DNA from: Thermohalobaculum sp038524325
GTDB lineage: Bacteria; Pseudomonadota; Alphaproteobacteria; Rhodobacterales; Rhodobacteraceae
Direction: 5' to 3'
Assembly: GCA_038524325.1 (NCBI GenBank)
Contig: JBCBIS010000095.1
Coordinates: 1-15,312, forward strand
Length of the DNA stretch: 15,312 nucleotides
Made by a program: the position numbers and the translations under genes. A model generated the notes under the pieces. The model ran no database searches. It was not told the origin of the DNA and saw nothing but the letters and a program-made list of their open reading frames with translations. Numbering within the stretch: position 1 is the first letter of the stretch; each line of letters begins with the position of its first letter. This document shows, piece after piece, positions 1 through 8,000 of the stretch.

Positions 1-58
1 CCCTCCCGCCACAGCCGACGCGTCCCGGGCGCGGTGCAGCGGGACGCTGCTCCGCAGA

Positions 59-126
59 CCCGGGACCTCACGCTCGGGCCCGAGACGCCTCGCGCCGCTC
101 CAGGAGGTCCCGGGTCAAGCCCGGGA
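59..126. repeat. Cluster of GC palindromes in the leader before the bhcD-like gene
   Basis: Three self-complementary elements are stacked here. An 11-bp perfect inverted repeat (CCCGGGACCTC at 59-69, GAGGTCCCGGG at 104-114) encloses a 12-bp perfect palindrome CTCGGGCCCGAG (73-84). The right arm can instead pair with 120-126 as TCCCGGG-TCAAG-CCCGGGA (108-126). The two foldings exclude each other. There is no T-run, so a simple intrinsic terminator is not indicated. It could be an intercistronic mRNA-processing or stability element between bhcC and bhcD, or a dispersed palindromic repeat. The function is not shown by the sequence. Confidence 0.6.
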
Positions 127-159
127 CAGCGCAGCCCCCACGACCAAAGGACGCCCATC

Positions 160-1125
160 ATGATCATCGTGCCCGAAGCCATGTGCCCCGAATTGGTGGG
201 CCGCACGGAAGCGTTCGACGCCGTCGAGGCGATCTTTGCCGCCATGGCTCGCGGAGACGCCTATAACTTCCCCGTGGTCCGAGAGGCGATCGGCCATGCC
301 GATGCGCTCTATGGGTTCAAATCGGGGTTTGACCGCGCCGGGCTTGTGCTGGGCGTGAAGTCCGGCGGCTATTGGCCGGGCAATGCGGCCAAGGGGCTGA
401 CCAATCACCAATCAACCGTGTTCCTGTTCGACCCCGATAGCGGCCAGCTTTCGGCCCTTGTCGGCGGCAACTATCTGACAGCGGCGCGCACGGCGGCCTC
501 CTCGGCGGTCTCCATCGCCCATCTGGCGCGCGAAGACGCAAGGGTGCTCGGCATGGTCGGCGCGGGCCATCAGGCCGGGTTCCAGCTCCGCGCGGCGGCG
601 GAGCAGCGCAGCTTCGAGAAGGTCGTCGCCTGGAACTACCACCCCGACATGCTGCCCAACCTGGCCAAAGTGGCCGAGGAGATCGGCGTGCCCTTCGAAG
701 CCGTCGACCGCGAGAAGCTCGGAGCCCAGGCGGATGTGATCATCACCATCACCTCCAGCTTCGAGGCGCAGATCATGGCTGACTGGATCAAGCCCGGCAC
801 CCATATCGCCTGCATGGGCACGGATACCAAGGGCAAGCAGGAGGTCGATGCTGCGCTGCTGGCCCGCGCCACGGTCTTCACCGACGAGGTTGCGCAATCG
901 GTCAGCATCGGCGAGGCGCAGCACGCGATCTCGGCCGGTCTGATCGCCGAGAGCGCCATCACCCCCATCGGCGCCGTCATCAACAAGGACCATCCGGGCC
1001 GCCAAAGCGCGGACGAGATTACCCTGTTCGACGGCACCGGCGTCGGGCTGCAGGATCTGGCTGTGGCCAGCGTCGCAGCCAAGCGCGCGGTCGAGCTCGG
1101 CAAGGCTCAGACCATAGCGCTCTGA
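160..1125 (+). CDS. bhcD: Iminosuccinate reductase BhcD (ornithine cyclodeaminase/mu-crystallin family)
   Basis: This is a 321-residue cytosolic protein of the ornithine cyclodeaminase/mu-crystallin family. The likely role is reduction of iminosuccinate to aspartate, the last step of the beta-hydroxyaspartate cycle that assimilates glyoxylate. The sequence shows the family's active-site Lys (K67 in LGVKSGGYWPGN), Arg (R110 in TAARTAA), an NAD(P)-binding loop GMVGAGHQ (131-138) and the Asp of FDGTGVG (D291). The stretches IACMGTDTKGKQEVD and DEVAQSVSIGEAQHA match my recollection of BhcD rather than true ornithine cyclodeaminases. The start at 160 is chosen because AAAGGA (146-151) sits 8 nt upstream; the frame is open back to 34, but that extension is low-complexity Pro/Gly/Arg. 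bhcD usually ends a bhcABCD operon, so the partners should lie to the left. Alternatives are alanine dehydrogenase or another iminoacid reductase of the same fold. The family is certain and the BhcD assignment is likely. Confidence 0.78.
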   Translation: MIIVPEAMCPELVGRTEAFDAVEAIFAAMARGDAYNFPVVREAIGHADALYGFKSGFDRAGLVLGVKSGGYWPGNAAKGLTNHQSTVFLFDPDSGQLSALVGGNYLTAARTAASSAVSIAHLAREDARVLGMVGAGHQAGFQLRAAAEQRSFEKVVAWNYHPDMLPNLAKVAEEIGVPFEAVDREKLGAQADVIITITSSFEAQIMADWIKPGTHIACMGTDTKGKQEVDAALLARATVFTDEVAQSVSIGEAQHAISAGLIAESAITPIGAVINKDHPGRQSADEITLFDGTGVGLQDLAVASVAAKRAVELGKAQTIAL

Positions 1126-1186
1126 CCCTCACAGGCTTGGCGATCCCCGGCCCCTCTGATACCATGTTAATGTTGCGTTAAGTGGT

Positions 1187-1195
1187 GGGGGGGGG
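1187..1195 (+). repeat. G9 homopolymer just upstream of a start codon
   Basis: Nine consecutive G residues end 4 nt before the ATG at 1200. The tract occupies the place where a Shine-Dalgarno sequence would be. Long G tracts are prone to slippage, and also to sequencing error, so the tract length could vary and change the spacing of the ribosome binding site. Confidence 0.85.
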
Positions 1196-1280
1196 CCCTA
1201 TGCCTGAATTCAATCCAGTATTCGATCTGAACGACATCAATGGCACGAATGGTTTTCGCATCGATGGCGATGCGAACTGT

Positions 1281-1283
1281 TAG
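1281..1283 (+). other. Premature in-frame TAG codon
   Basis: Counting from the ATG at 1200, codon 28 is TAG, preceded by TGT (Cys). Aligning blade 1 with blade 2 and with the blade at 2380-2450 from the conserved NGF to the GFxxSxxGD segment gives equal lengths with the stop taking one residue position (Ala or Asp in the others). This points to a base substitution, not an indel. The preceding position is Gly in the other blades. Confidence 0.85.
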
Positions 1284-2829
1284 CGCGTTGGGTTCGGCTT
1301 CAGCGGCGCCGGCGATCTGAACGGCGACGGCTTCGCCGATGTGATCTTCGGTGCGCAGGGCATCGGGGGGGATCTCGGCGGCGCTTTCGTCGTGCTGGGC
1401 GGCGACACGCTGGAGGATCTGGATCTTGCGAATGGTGGCTTGGACGGTGTTCTCAACGTCGCCGATCTCGATGGGTCCAACGGCTTCACCGTCACTGGGA
1501 ACCTGGCCGGCGCCTCCACCGGCTTCTCGGTTTCCTCGGCCGGAGATGTCAATGATGACGGGCGCGACGATCTGCTGATTGGCGCCCCTTTTGACAATGT
1601 CGACGCGAATCGTGGACAGGCCACGCTGCTGTTCGGCCAGAGCAGTTTCGCCGCCGACATAACCCTGCCGCTGACGCCGAGCGAGGGCTACATCCTCAAT
1701 GGTTTCAGCGACAATGACTTCGAGAATTTCGGCGTTGCGGTCTCGGGCGCCGGAGACTTCAACGGCGACGGCATCGACGACATCGTCATCGGTGCGAACA
1801 ATTCCGATCCCCAGTCTGCCGCCGGTGATGGCAACGAGGGTGCGGCGTTTCTCGTGCTGGGCGGGTTGGTCAATCTGGTCGATCTCGACGACGACGATGG
1901 CACCCCAGACGGGCAAATCTCGATCGGCCAGCTTGATCCGGACGAGGGCACGATCTTTGCCGGCGACGACACCTATGCCGGTGCCGGGCTTGGCTATGCC
2001 GTCAGTTCGGCCGGGGATGTCAATGGCGACGGGTTCGACGACCTGATCCTCGGCGCCCCCAGCACCGATGAGACCAATGGCAATGATCTGCGCGGCGCTG
2101 CCTATCTGGTCTTCGGCCGCGAGGACATCACCACATTCGACGATCCGGAGCGGGTCGAGTTTTTCAACGGTCTGGAGGGGGTCGCGTTCCGAGGCCTCGC
2201 CGACACCGGCGCTCTCGGCCGCGAGGTCGCGGGAGGAGGCGACATCAACGGGGACGGCTTCGACGATTTCGCCATCGCCACGCCCTATTCTGACGCGCCC
2301 AACGGCAACAATAGTGGCGGAGTCTTTGTTCTGTTCGGCAAACCTGCCTGGGGCAGTGTGGACCTTGCTGATCTGGACGGCAGCAACGGTTTCCGGCTGC
2401 CGGGCCTACGGATCGGCGACTATGCCGGTTTCGGGCTCTCATTTGTCGGAGACGTCAATGGCGATGGGTTCGACGATTTGATGATCGTCTCGCCCTATTT
2501 CGATCAGATCGGTGCCGACAGCCCGGGCGCGGCCTTTGTGATTTTTGGCAAACCCGACGGCTTCGACGCGGAGATTGACCTGGGCGCGCTGAACGGAAAC
2601 GACGGGTTCCGGATCGACGCGCCAGCACAAAATAGTCTTTTCCTGGGCCGTGGCGCGGGTAGCGCAGCCGGCGATGTCAATGGTGACGGTTTTGACGATA
2701 TCGTCCTCGGAGGACGCAATTTCGACAGTGACGGCCTGAATAATAGTGGTGCGGGCTTCGTGGTCTATGGCCAGAAGGCGCAGAGCTCGGTCACCCGGAT
2801 CGGCACCGATCTGGCGCAAACCCAAAACG

Positions 2830-3312
2830 GCGGGATTGGAGACGATCTCATCGACGGGCGCGACGGCAGTGACAGCCTGATCGGACATGAGGGCGACGAC
2901 ACGATCTTTGGCGGCGCGGGCAATGACACGATCGATGGCGGGGCCGACTCCGATACGGTCTTCGGTGGCTCGGGCGGAGACAGGTTCTTCCTCGGCAGCG
3001 GCGAGGACACCATCTCGGGCGGCTCGGGCGCCGACAGTATCGACCTCGGCACGTTCGAGACCGGCCAGACCTTGCGCCTGTTCGATGGCAGTGTCGGGGC
3101 CGAGGAGGATCTGACCGAATTTACCTCGATCGAAAACCTGTTCGGCACCATGGAGCGGGATATTCTGGCCGGCAACGGGCGGGTCAACTTCATGGCCGGA
3201 CGGGGCGGAGACGACCAGCTCAGCGGCGGCCAGGGCAACGATCAGCTCGTCGGCAATGCCGGGCGGGATGTCCTGTTCGGCGGCGCGGGGAACGACACAT
3301 TCACCTATTTCA
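2830..3312 (+). repeat. RTX (GGxGxDxxx) nonapeptide repeat region
   Basis: Two blocks of glycine- and aspartate-rich repeats occur within the interrupted propeller gene, at about 2830-3050 and 3199-3312. Examples are GGAGNDTIDGG, GGSGADSIDLG, GGQGNDQLVG and GGAGNDTFTYF. In characterised proteins these form calcium-loaded beta-rolls that fold after type I export. The linker between the blocks (FETGQTLRLFDGS ... MERDILAG) resembles the spacer commonly found between RTX blocks. Confidence 0.85.
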
Positions 3313-3610
3313 ACACATCGGATTCGCAGGCGGGGGCGGCCAATCGCGACCGCATCGCCGATTTCACCCAGGGCGAAGACCGATTGCGGCTGGTGAATAT
3401 CGATGCGGAAACGGGCACCGGCGGCAATCAAACCTTCAGCTTTGTCGACCGAGACGCATTCTCGGGCACCGAGGGAGAACTGCGCTTTACGATCTCGAAG
3501 GCCAACAACTTTACCCTGGTTTTCGCCGACACGGATGGCGACCGACAGACCGATTTTCAGATCGAGCTGACCGGCACAATCGATCTTCAGGCGAGCGATT
3601 TCATCCTCTA

Positions 3611-3657
3611 GACCAAAATCGTTTCAACCTGACTCAGGTTGAAAAAGAGTTTTGGTC
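3611..3657. repeat. Nested palindrome A
   Basis: An outer 8-bp arm GACCAAAA (3611-3618) pairs with TTTTGGTC (3650-3657). An inner 11-bp arm TTTCAACCTGA (3622-3632) pairs with TCAGGTTGAAA (3634-3644). The element begins on the last base of the propeller gene's stop codon. It has the same plan as the next element (3673-3720), including an outer arm reading GAxCAAAA. It is probably a dispersed REP-like element or a 3' end stabiliser/terminator. No clean stem-plus-T-tail is present on the plus strand. Confidence 0.75.
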
Positions 3658-3672
3658 CAGACTCATAGCTTT

Positions 3673-3720
3673 GAGCAAAATCCTAGGATCTGACTGGTTC
3701 AGTCAGATCCGTTTTTGCTC
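3673..3720. repeat. Nested palindrome B
   Basis: An outer 8-bp arm GAGCAAAA (3673-3680) pairs with TTTTGCTC (3713-3720). An inner 11-bp arm GGATCTGACTG (3686-3696) pairs with CAGTCAGATCC (3700-3710) around a 3-nt loop. The inner hairpin is followed by GTTTTT, so it could act as an intrinsic terminator for the upstream gene. Its architecture mirrors palindrome A while the inner stem sequence is entirely different, which suggests two members of one repeat family rather than a direct duplication. Confidence 0.75.
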
Positions 3721-3736
3721 TAGCGGCTTCGCTGTT

Positions 3737-3754
3737 TTGTCGCGGAACTGTCGC
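3737..3754 (+). promoter_or_regulatory. Possible PHO-box-like direct repeat
   Basis: TTGTCGC (3737-3743) and CTGTCGC (3748-3754) are 7-bp direct repeats separated by 4 bp, an 11-bp period. This is the geometry of the PhoB-binding PHO box (CTGTCAT-N4-CTGTCAT). The TGTC cores match, and the last two positions of each half-site (GC instead of AT) do not. It lies about 80 bp before the giant phosphatase gene, where PhoB control would make sense. No convincing -10 hexamer is seen at the classical spacing downstream. Confidence 0.35.
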
Positions 3755-3770
3755 CCTATCGTAGCGGCAG

Positions 3771-3827
3771 GGACTCCGACCCTCGGTAACGGACAATTAA
3801 CCATCCGTTACCACTCAGGGGGAGTCC
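3771..3827 (+). promoter_or_regulatory. Leader stem-loop that can sequester the phosphatase ribosome binding site
   Basis: Three collinear helices can form: GGACTCC (3771-3777) with GGAGTCC (3821-3827), CCCT (3780-3783) with AGGG (3817-3820), and GGTAACGGA (3785-3793) with TCCGTTACC (3804-3812), closing a 10-nt A/T-rich loop. The right arm includes the Shine-Dalgarno AGGGGGAG (3817-3824) that lies 7 nt before the ATG at 3832. If transcribed, the leader would hold the ribosome binding site in a long hairpin, so translation would depend on opening it by temperature, a protein, a small RNA or coupling. Confidence 0.55.
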
Positions 3828-3831
3828 GCCC

Positions 3832-5016
3832 ATGTCCACCGAAATCCGTGTCGCCAGCTTCAACGCCTCGCTCAACCGCAACAATGCGGGCGATCTGATC
3901 ACCGACCTCTCCGACGGCTCGAACGCACAGGCCCAGGCGGTCGCCGAGATCATCCAGCGCACGGATGCGGACATTATCCTGATCAACGAGTTTGACTTCG
4001 ATGCCGAGGGCGAGGCCGCTTCCCTGTTCCAGCAGAACTATCTGAGCGTCGACCAAAACGGCGCGGGCGCGATCGACTACCCCCATGTCTTCGTCGCTCC
4101 CTCGAACACCGGCGTGCCCAGCGGGGTCGATCTGGATGCCTCGGGCGCGGTCGGTGATTTCGCACCGGGCGACGCGCAGGGCTTTGGCTTCTTCGAGGGG
4201 CAGTTCGGCTTTATCATCCTGTCGAAGCATCCGATCGACGAAGAGAACATCCGCACCTTCCAGAATTTCCTGTGGAAGGATCTGCCGGGCAACCTGCTGC
4301 TGAACGACCCGACCGACAACAAGCTGATCGATCTGGAGAACCCGGAGAACGGGTTCTATGACCCCGAGGTCGCCGATGTGTTCCGCCTCTCATCAAAAAA
4401 CCATGTCGACCTGCCGGTGATTGTCGATGGCGAGACGGTCCATGTCCTGGCCGCGCACCCGACCCCACCCGTCTTCGACGGCGCCGAGGACCGCAACGGC
4501 AAGCGCAACCATGACGAGATCAAGTTCTGGGCCGACTATGTGAACGGCACCGCGTTTACCGACGACAATGGGGTGACCGCCAGCCTCGACGACGATGCGC
4601 GCTTTGTCATCGTCGGCGACTACAATGCCGACCCGTTCGACGGCGACAGCTTCGACAGCGCGATCAACCAGCTTCTGGACAATCCCAACATCCTCGGCTC
4701 GGCCACCGATGCTGCGATCACGCCCAACAGTGAGGGCGGGGTCGACTCGACCGAGCGTCAGGCCGGCTTCAACGAGACCCATGAGGGCAACCCCGCCTTC
4801 GACACCGCCGATTTCGGCTTTAACGGTTTCACGGACGGCGTGCAGAACCCCGATGCCAGCCCGGGCAATCTGCGGGTCGACTATGCCCTGCCCTCGGTCG
4901 AAGGCTTTGACTATCTCGGCGGATCGGTCTTCTGGCAGGCGGCGGAGGATCCGCTGTTCCCGCTGGCCGAGTTCCCGACCTCGGACCACCGGCTGGTGTC
5001 GGTCGATCTGGAGATC
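3832..5016 (+). other. Module 1: endonuclease/exonuclease/phosphatase domain
   Basis: Residues 1-395 of the giant protein form a full-length EEP domain with no leader peptide (RVASFNASLNRNN at the start, metal-binding E53, GDYNADP at 262-268, terminal SDHRLVSVDLEI). Members cleave DNA, sphingomyelin, inositol phosphates or other phosphodiesters. The substrate cannot be told from sequence. Confidence 0.85.
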
Positions 5017-8000
5017 ACCGATATCGAAGACCCCTCGATCCGCTTTGACGACAAGGACCGCCGGGTGGTCGATGCGGTCGAGTTCCTCGGCGTGGTTGAG
5101 ATCCCCAGCGGCACCGAGTTCGACGGCACCATCATCGGCGGCCTCTCCTCGATCGTGTTCGATTTAGAGAGCGGCACCTACCTGACCATCTCGGACGACC
5201 GGGGCGCGGGCGAGGATGGCACGCCGCGCTTCTATGAGGTCGACATCGATCTGTCGGACGGCGCGCTGGACGAGGGCGATGTGGTCTTCACCGATGTCAC
5301 CGCCTTCACCATCGACGGCGAAACCTTCGACGTGCTGAACCCCGACCCTGAGGGGATCGCGATCGGCGCCGACGGCCAGCTTTTCATCTCGACCGAGCGC
5401 AATATCGACGGCCGCATCCCGCAGCTTTTCAAGGTAGACCGCGACGGCACCATCACCGACGAATTGCCCGTGGATGACCGCTTCAAAGGCCTCAACGACT
5501 TCCAGGGCGTGCCAAACAACAACGGGTTCGAGAGCCTGACGGTCACCCCGGACACCAAGTTCCTCTACACCGCGACCGAGAGCACGCTGATCCAGGACGG
5601 CCCGCGCTCGAACTTTGAGACCGGCGCGTTCAGCCGTGTGATCAAATACGACACCGCGACGGGCGAGGCGGTGGCCGAGTTCCTCTATCCCATCGACCCG
5701 ATCGCGGTTGAGATCGAAGGCACCCCCTTTGCCGATAACGGACTGGTCGAGTTGATCGCACTGGACAACCAGGGCACCTTCCTGGCGCTGGAGCGCTCCT
5801 TCACCCTGGGCGCCGAGGATCGCGGCTATACCGGCAACCTTTATCTCGTGCGCTCGCAAGGGGCGACGAATGTCATCGGCCAGGATGTCGAGACCTTCAT
5901 CGAGGACGGCGAGCTCGAGGCCAATGTCGATGAGATCGCAACCAAGGAACTGCTGCTCAATCTGGACGACTTGGGCATCGTGATCGACAATATCGAGGGT
6001 CTGGCGCTCGGCCCGGTGCTGGAGGATGGCCGGCAATCGCTGATCATCAACTCGGACGACAATTTCTCGGCCTTTGGCCCGCAGGCGAACCAGTTCATCG
6101 CCCTGGCGCTGGACCTGAGCGAAATCCCGACCATCGAGCCGGTGCTCGAGACCCCGTCCGAGCTGCGCTATGACGAGGCCGATGTGGTGCCGCTGGATGA
6201 GCGGCCCATCGTGATCGCGCACCGGGGCTTCTCGGCCGAGCGGCCGGAGCACACGCTGGAGGCCTATCAGCTCGCCATCGATGCCGGTGCTGACTTCATC
6301 GAGCCGGATCTGGTCACGACCTCGGACGGGGTGCTGATCGCCCGACACGAGCCGTTCCTGGCCACCGTCGAGACCGACGAGAATGGCGAGATCGTCCGCG
6401 ATGAAGACGGCAACCCGGTGGTCAATTTCCAGACCACCAATGTCGCCGACCTGCCGGAATTCGCCGACCGGCTGACCACCAAGCAGCTGAACGCCTTCAC
6501 CTCCGTCACCGGCTGGTTCGCCGAGGATTTCACGCTGGAGGAGATCAAGACGCTGCGCGCCCGCGAGGACCAGCCCGATCTGCGCCCGCAATCAGCCGCC
6601 TTCGACGATCAGTTCGAAATCCCGACCCTGGCCGAGGTCATCGATCTGGTGCAGGCCCATGAGGCCGCGACCGGCGAGAAGATCGGCATCTACCCCGAGA
6701 CCAAGGACCCCAGCTTCTTCGACGCCCAGGGGCTCAGCCTGGAGGAGCCGCTGATCCAGACGCTGATCGACGAGGGCTTCACCGACCCCGAGCGGATCTT
6801 CATCCAAAGCTTCGAGATCCAGAACCTGCTTGACCTGCAATTCAACATCATGCCGGAGGCCGGTATCGACCTGCCGCTGATCCAGCTGGTGTTCAACTTT
6901 GCCGATATCCCGCCGATCGATCTGTTTGCCGCGCAACAGGCGGGCGACCTCTCAGCCTATGAAGCGATCGAGGGCATCGAGGATTTCGTCGGCCTCAGCG
7001 GTCTCTTGAGCGAAGAGGGGCTGGCCGCTCTGGCCGATGCCTATGCCGAGGGGATCGGCGCGCCGATCAGCCTGGTGATCGACGACAACGGCGCCAGCAC
7101 CGGCCTGACCGATGCGGTCAGCCAGGCGGGCCTCCTGACCCACGTCTACACCCATCGCGACGAGACCACCTTCGTCACGCTGGAGGGCGAGGAATTCCAG
7201 GGCGAAGACTTCTACCAGCTCCTGCTCGAAGCAGGGGTCGACGGGATCTTCACCGACAACCCGGATACGGGCCGCGATGCGACGGATGCGTTCTTCGAGG
7301 TCGAGGAAGGCCCGGACAGCGACGATGCCGCGATCTGGTACGACAACACCAACCCCGCCTATTCGATGATCGTCACCACCCACAAGAACGGTGGTCTGCG
7401 GGTCTATGACCTGGAGGGCGAAGAGCTTCAGCGGATCGAGCCCGAGGGCATCCGCTACAACAATGTCGACGTGCTCTATGATGTCGGCCCGAACCGGGTG
7501 AAGTTCGACCTGGCCATCGCCAGCGACCGCGAGAACGACACGCTGGCGATCTTCAAGATCAACCGCCAGACTGGCGAGTTCGAGGACGTCACCGCCCCCA
7601 GCATCCCGGACAGCATCTTCGGTATCGATGATGGCGAACAGACCGCCTATGGCCTCGCCGCCTATCAGTCGCCGGTGGATGGCGAAGCCTATGTCTTCGT
7701 CACCCAGGCCGACGGGTCGCAGATCGCCCAGCTCCGCCTGGTGCAGGAGCGGGGCCAGTTCACCTATGAAACGGTGCGCATGCTCGACCTGCCAGTGGCC
7801 GAGGGCGACGACCCGGCGGACTACCAGTCCGAAGGCATCGTGATCGACCGCGAAACCGGCATCGGCTATGTCGCTGTCGAGGAGGAGCTGGGCCTGCTCG
7901 CCTTCGAGGCGGAGCTTGGCGGTTCGGATGACTTCGAGATCATCGCCCCGATCGATGCCGACTTCTTCGAGCCCGATCTGGAGGGCGTCGCGATCCATTA

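Larger units (their letters stand above)
1200..3611 (+). pseudogene. FG-GAP beta-propeller/RTX protein, type I secretion substrate, interrupted by an in-frame amber codon
   Basis: The reading frame has 804 codons including the stop and is open except for TAG at 1281-1283 (codon 28). Seven FG-GAP/VCBS-type calcium motifs of the form GDxNGDGxDD lie near nt 1311, 1542, 1752, 2013, 2239, 2448 and 2670. Seven is the number needed to close an integrin-alpha-like beta-propeller. RTX nonapeptide-like repeats (GGAGNDTIDGG type) follow at about residues 544-617 and 667-705. The C-terminus (DRIADFTQGEDRL ... TGTIDLQASDFIL) is typical of type I secretion substrates. There is no N-terminal signal peptide. 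Blade 1 is encoded on both sides of the amber codon and the frame is maintained, so the gene is either newly inactivated, read through, or a sequencing error. A GTG at 1341 could restart translation but lies mid-blade without a visible ribosome binding site. A binding or adhesion role is only an inference, because no catalytic domain is seen. Confidence 0.75.

Noticed and set aside
34..159. Upstream in-frame extension of the bhcD-like gene from an ATG at 34
   Set aside because: It has low-complexity Pro/Gly/Arg composition and overlaps GC palindromes; the ATG at 160 has a good AAAGGA at proper spacing and gives the family's usual length.
1164..1181. A five-codon mini-ORF (MLMLR) before the propeller gene, as a leader peptide
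   Set aside because: It has no ribosome binding site or attenuator-like structure and is too short to judge.
2439..3431. 330-codon minus-strand frame within the propeller/RTX gene
   Set aside because: It is antisense to well-defined FG-GAP and RTX repeats, and its regularity only mirrors those repeats.
1341..3611. GTG at 1341 as the true start of the propeller gene
   Set aside because: It falls in the middle of a conserved FG-GAP motif with no visible ribosome binding site; starting there would leave six blades and part of a seventh.
3611..3720. CRISPR-like array from the two palindromic elements
   Set aside because: There are only two units, their inner sequences differ, and no repeated direct unit with regular spacers is present.
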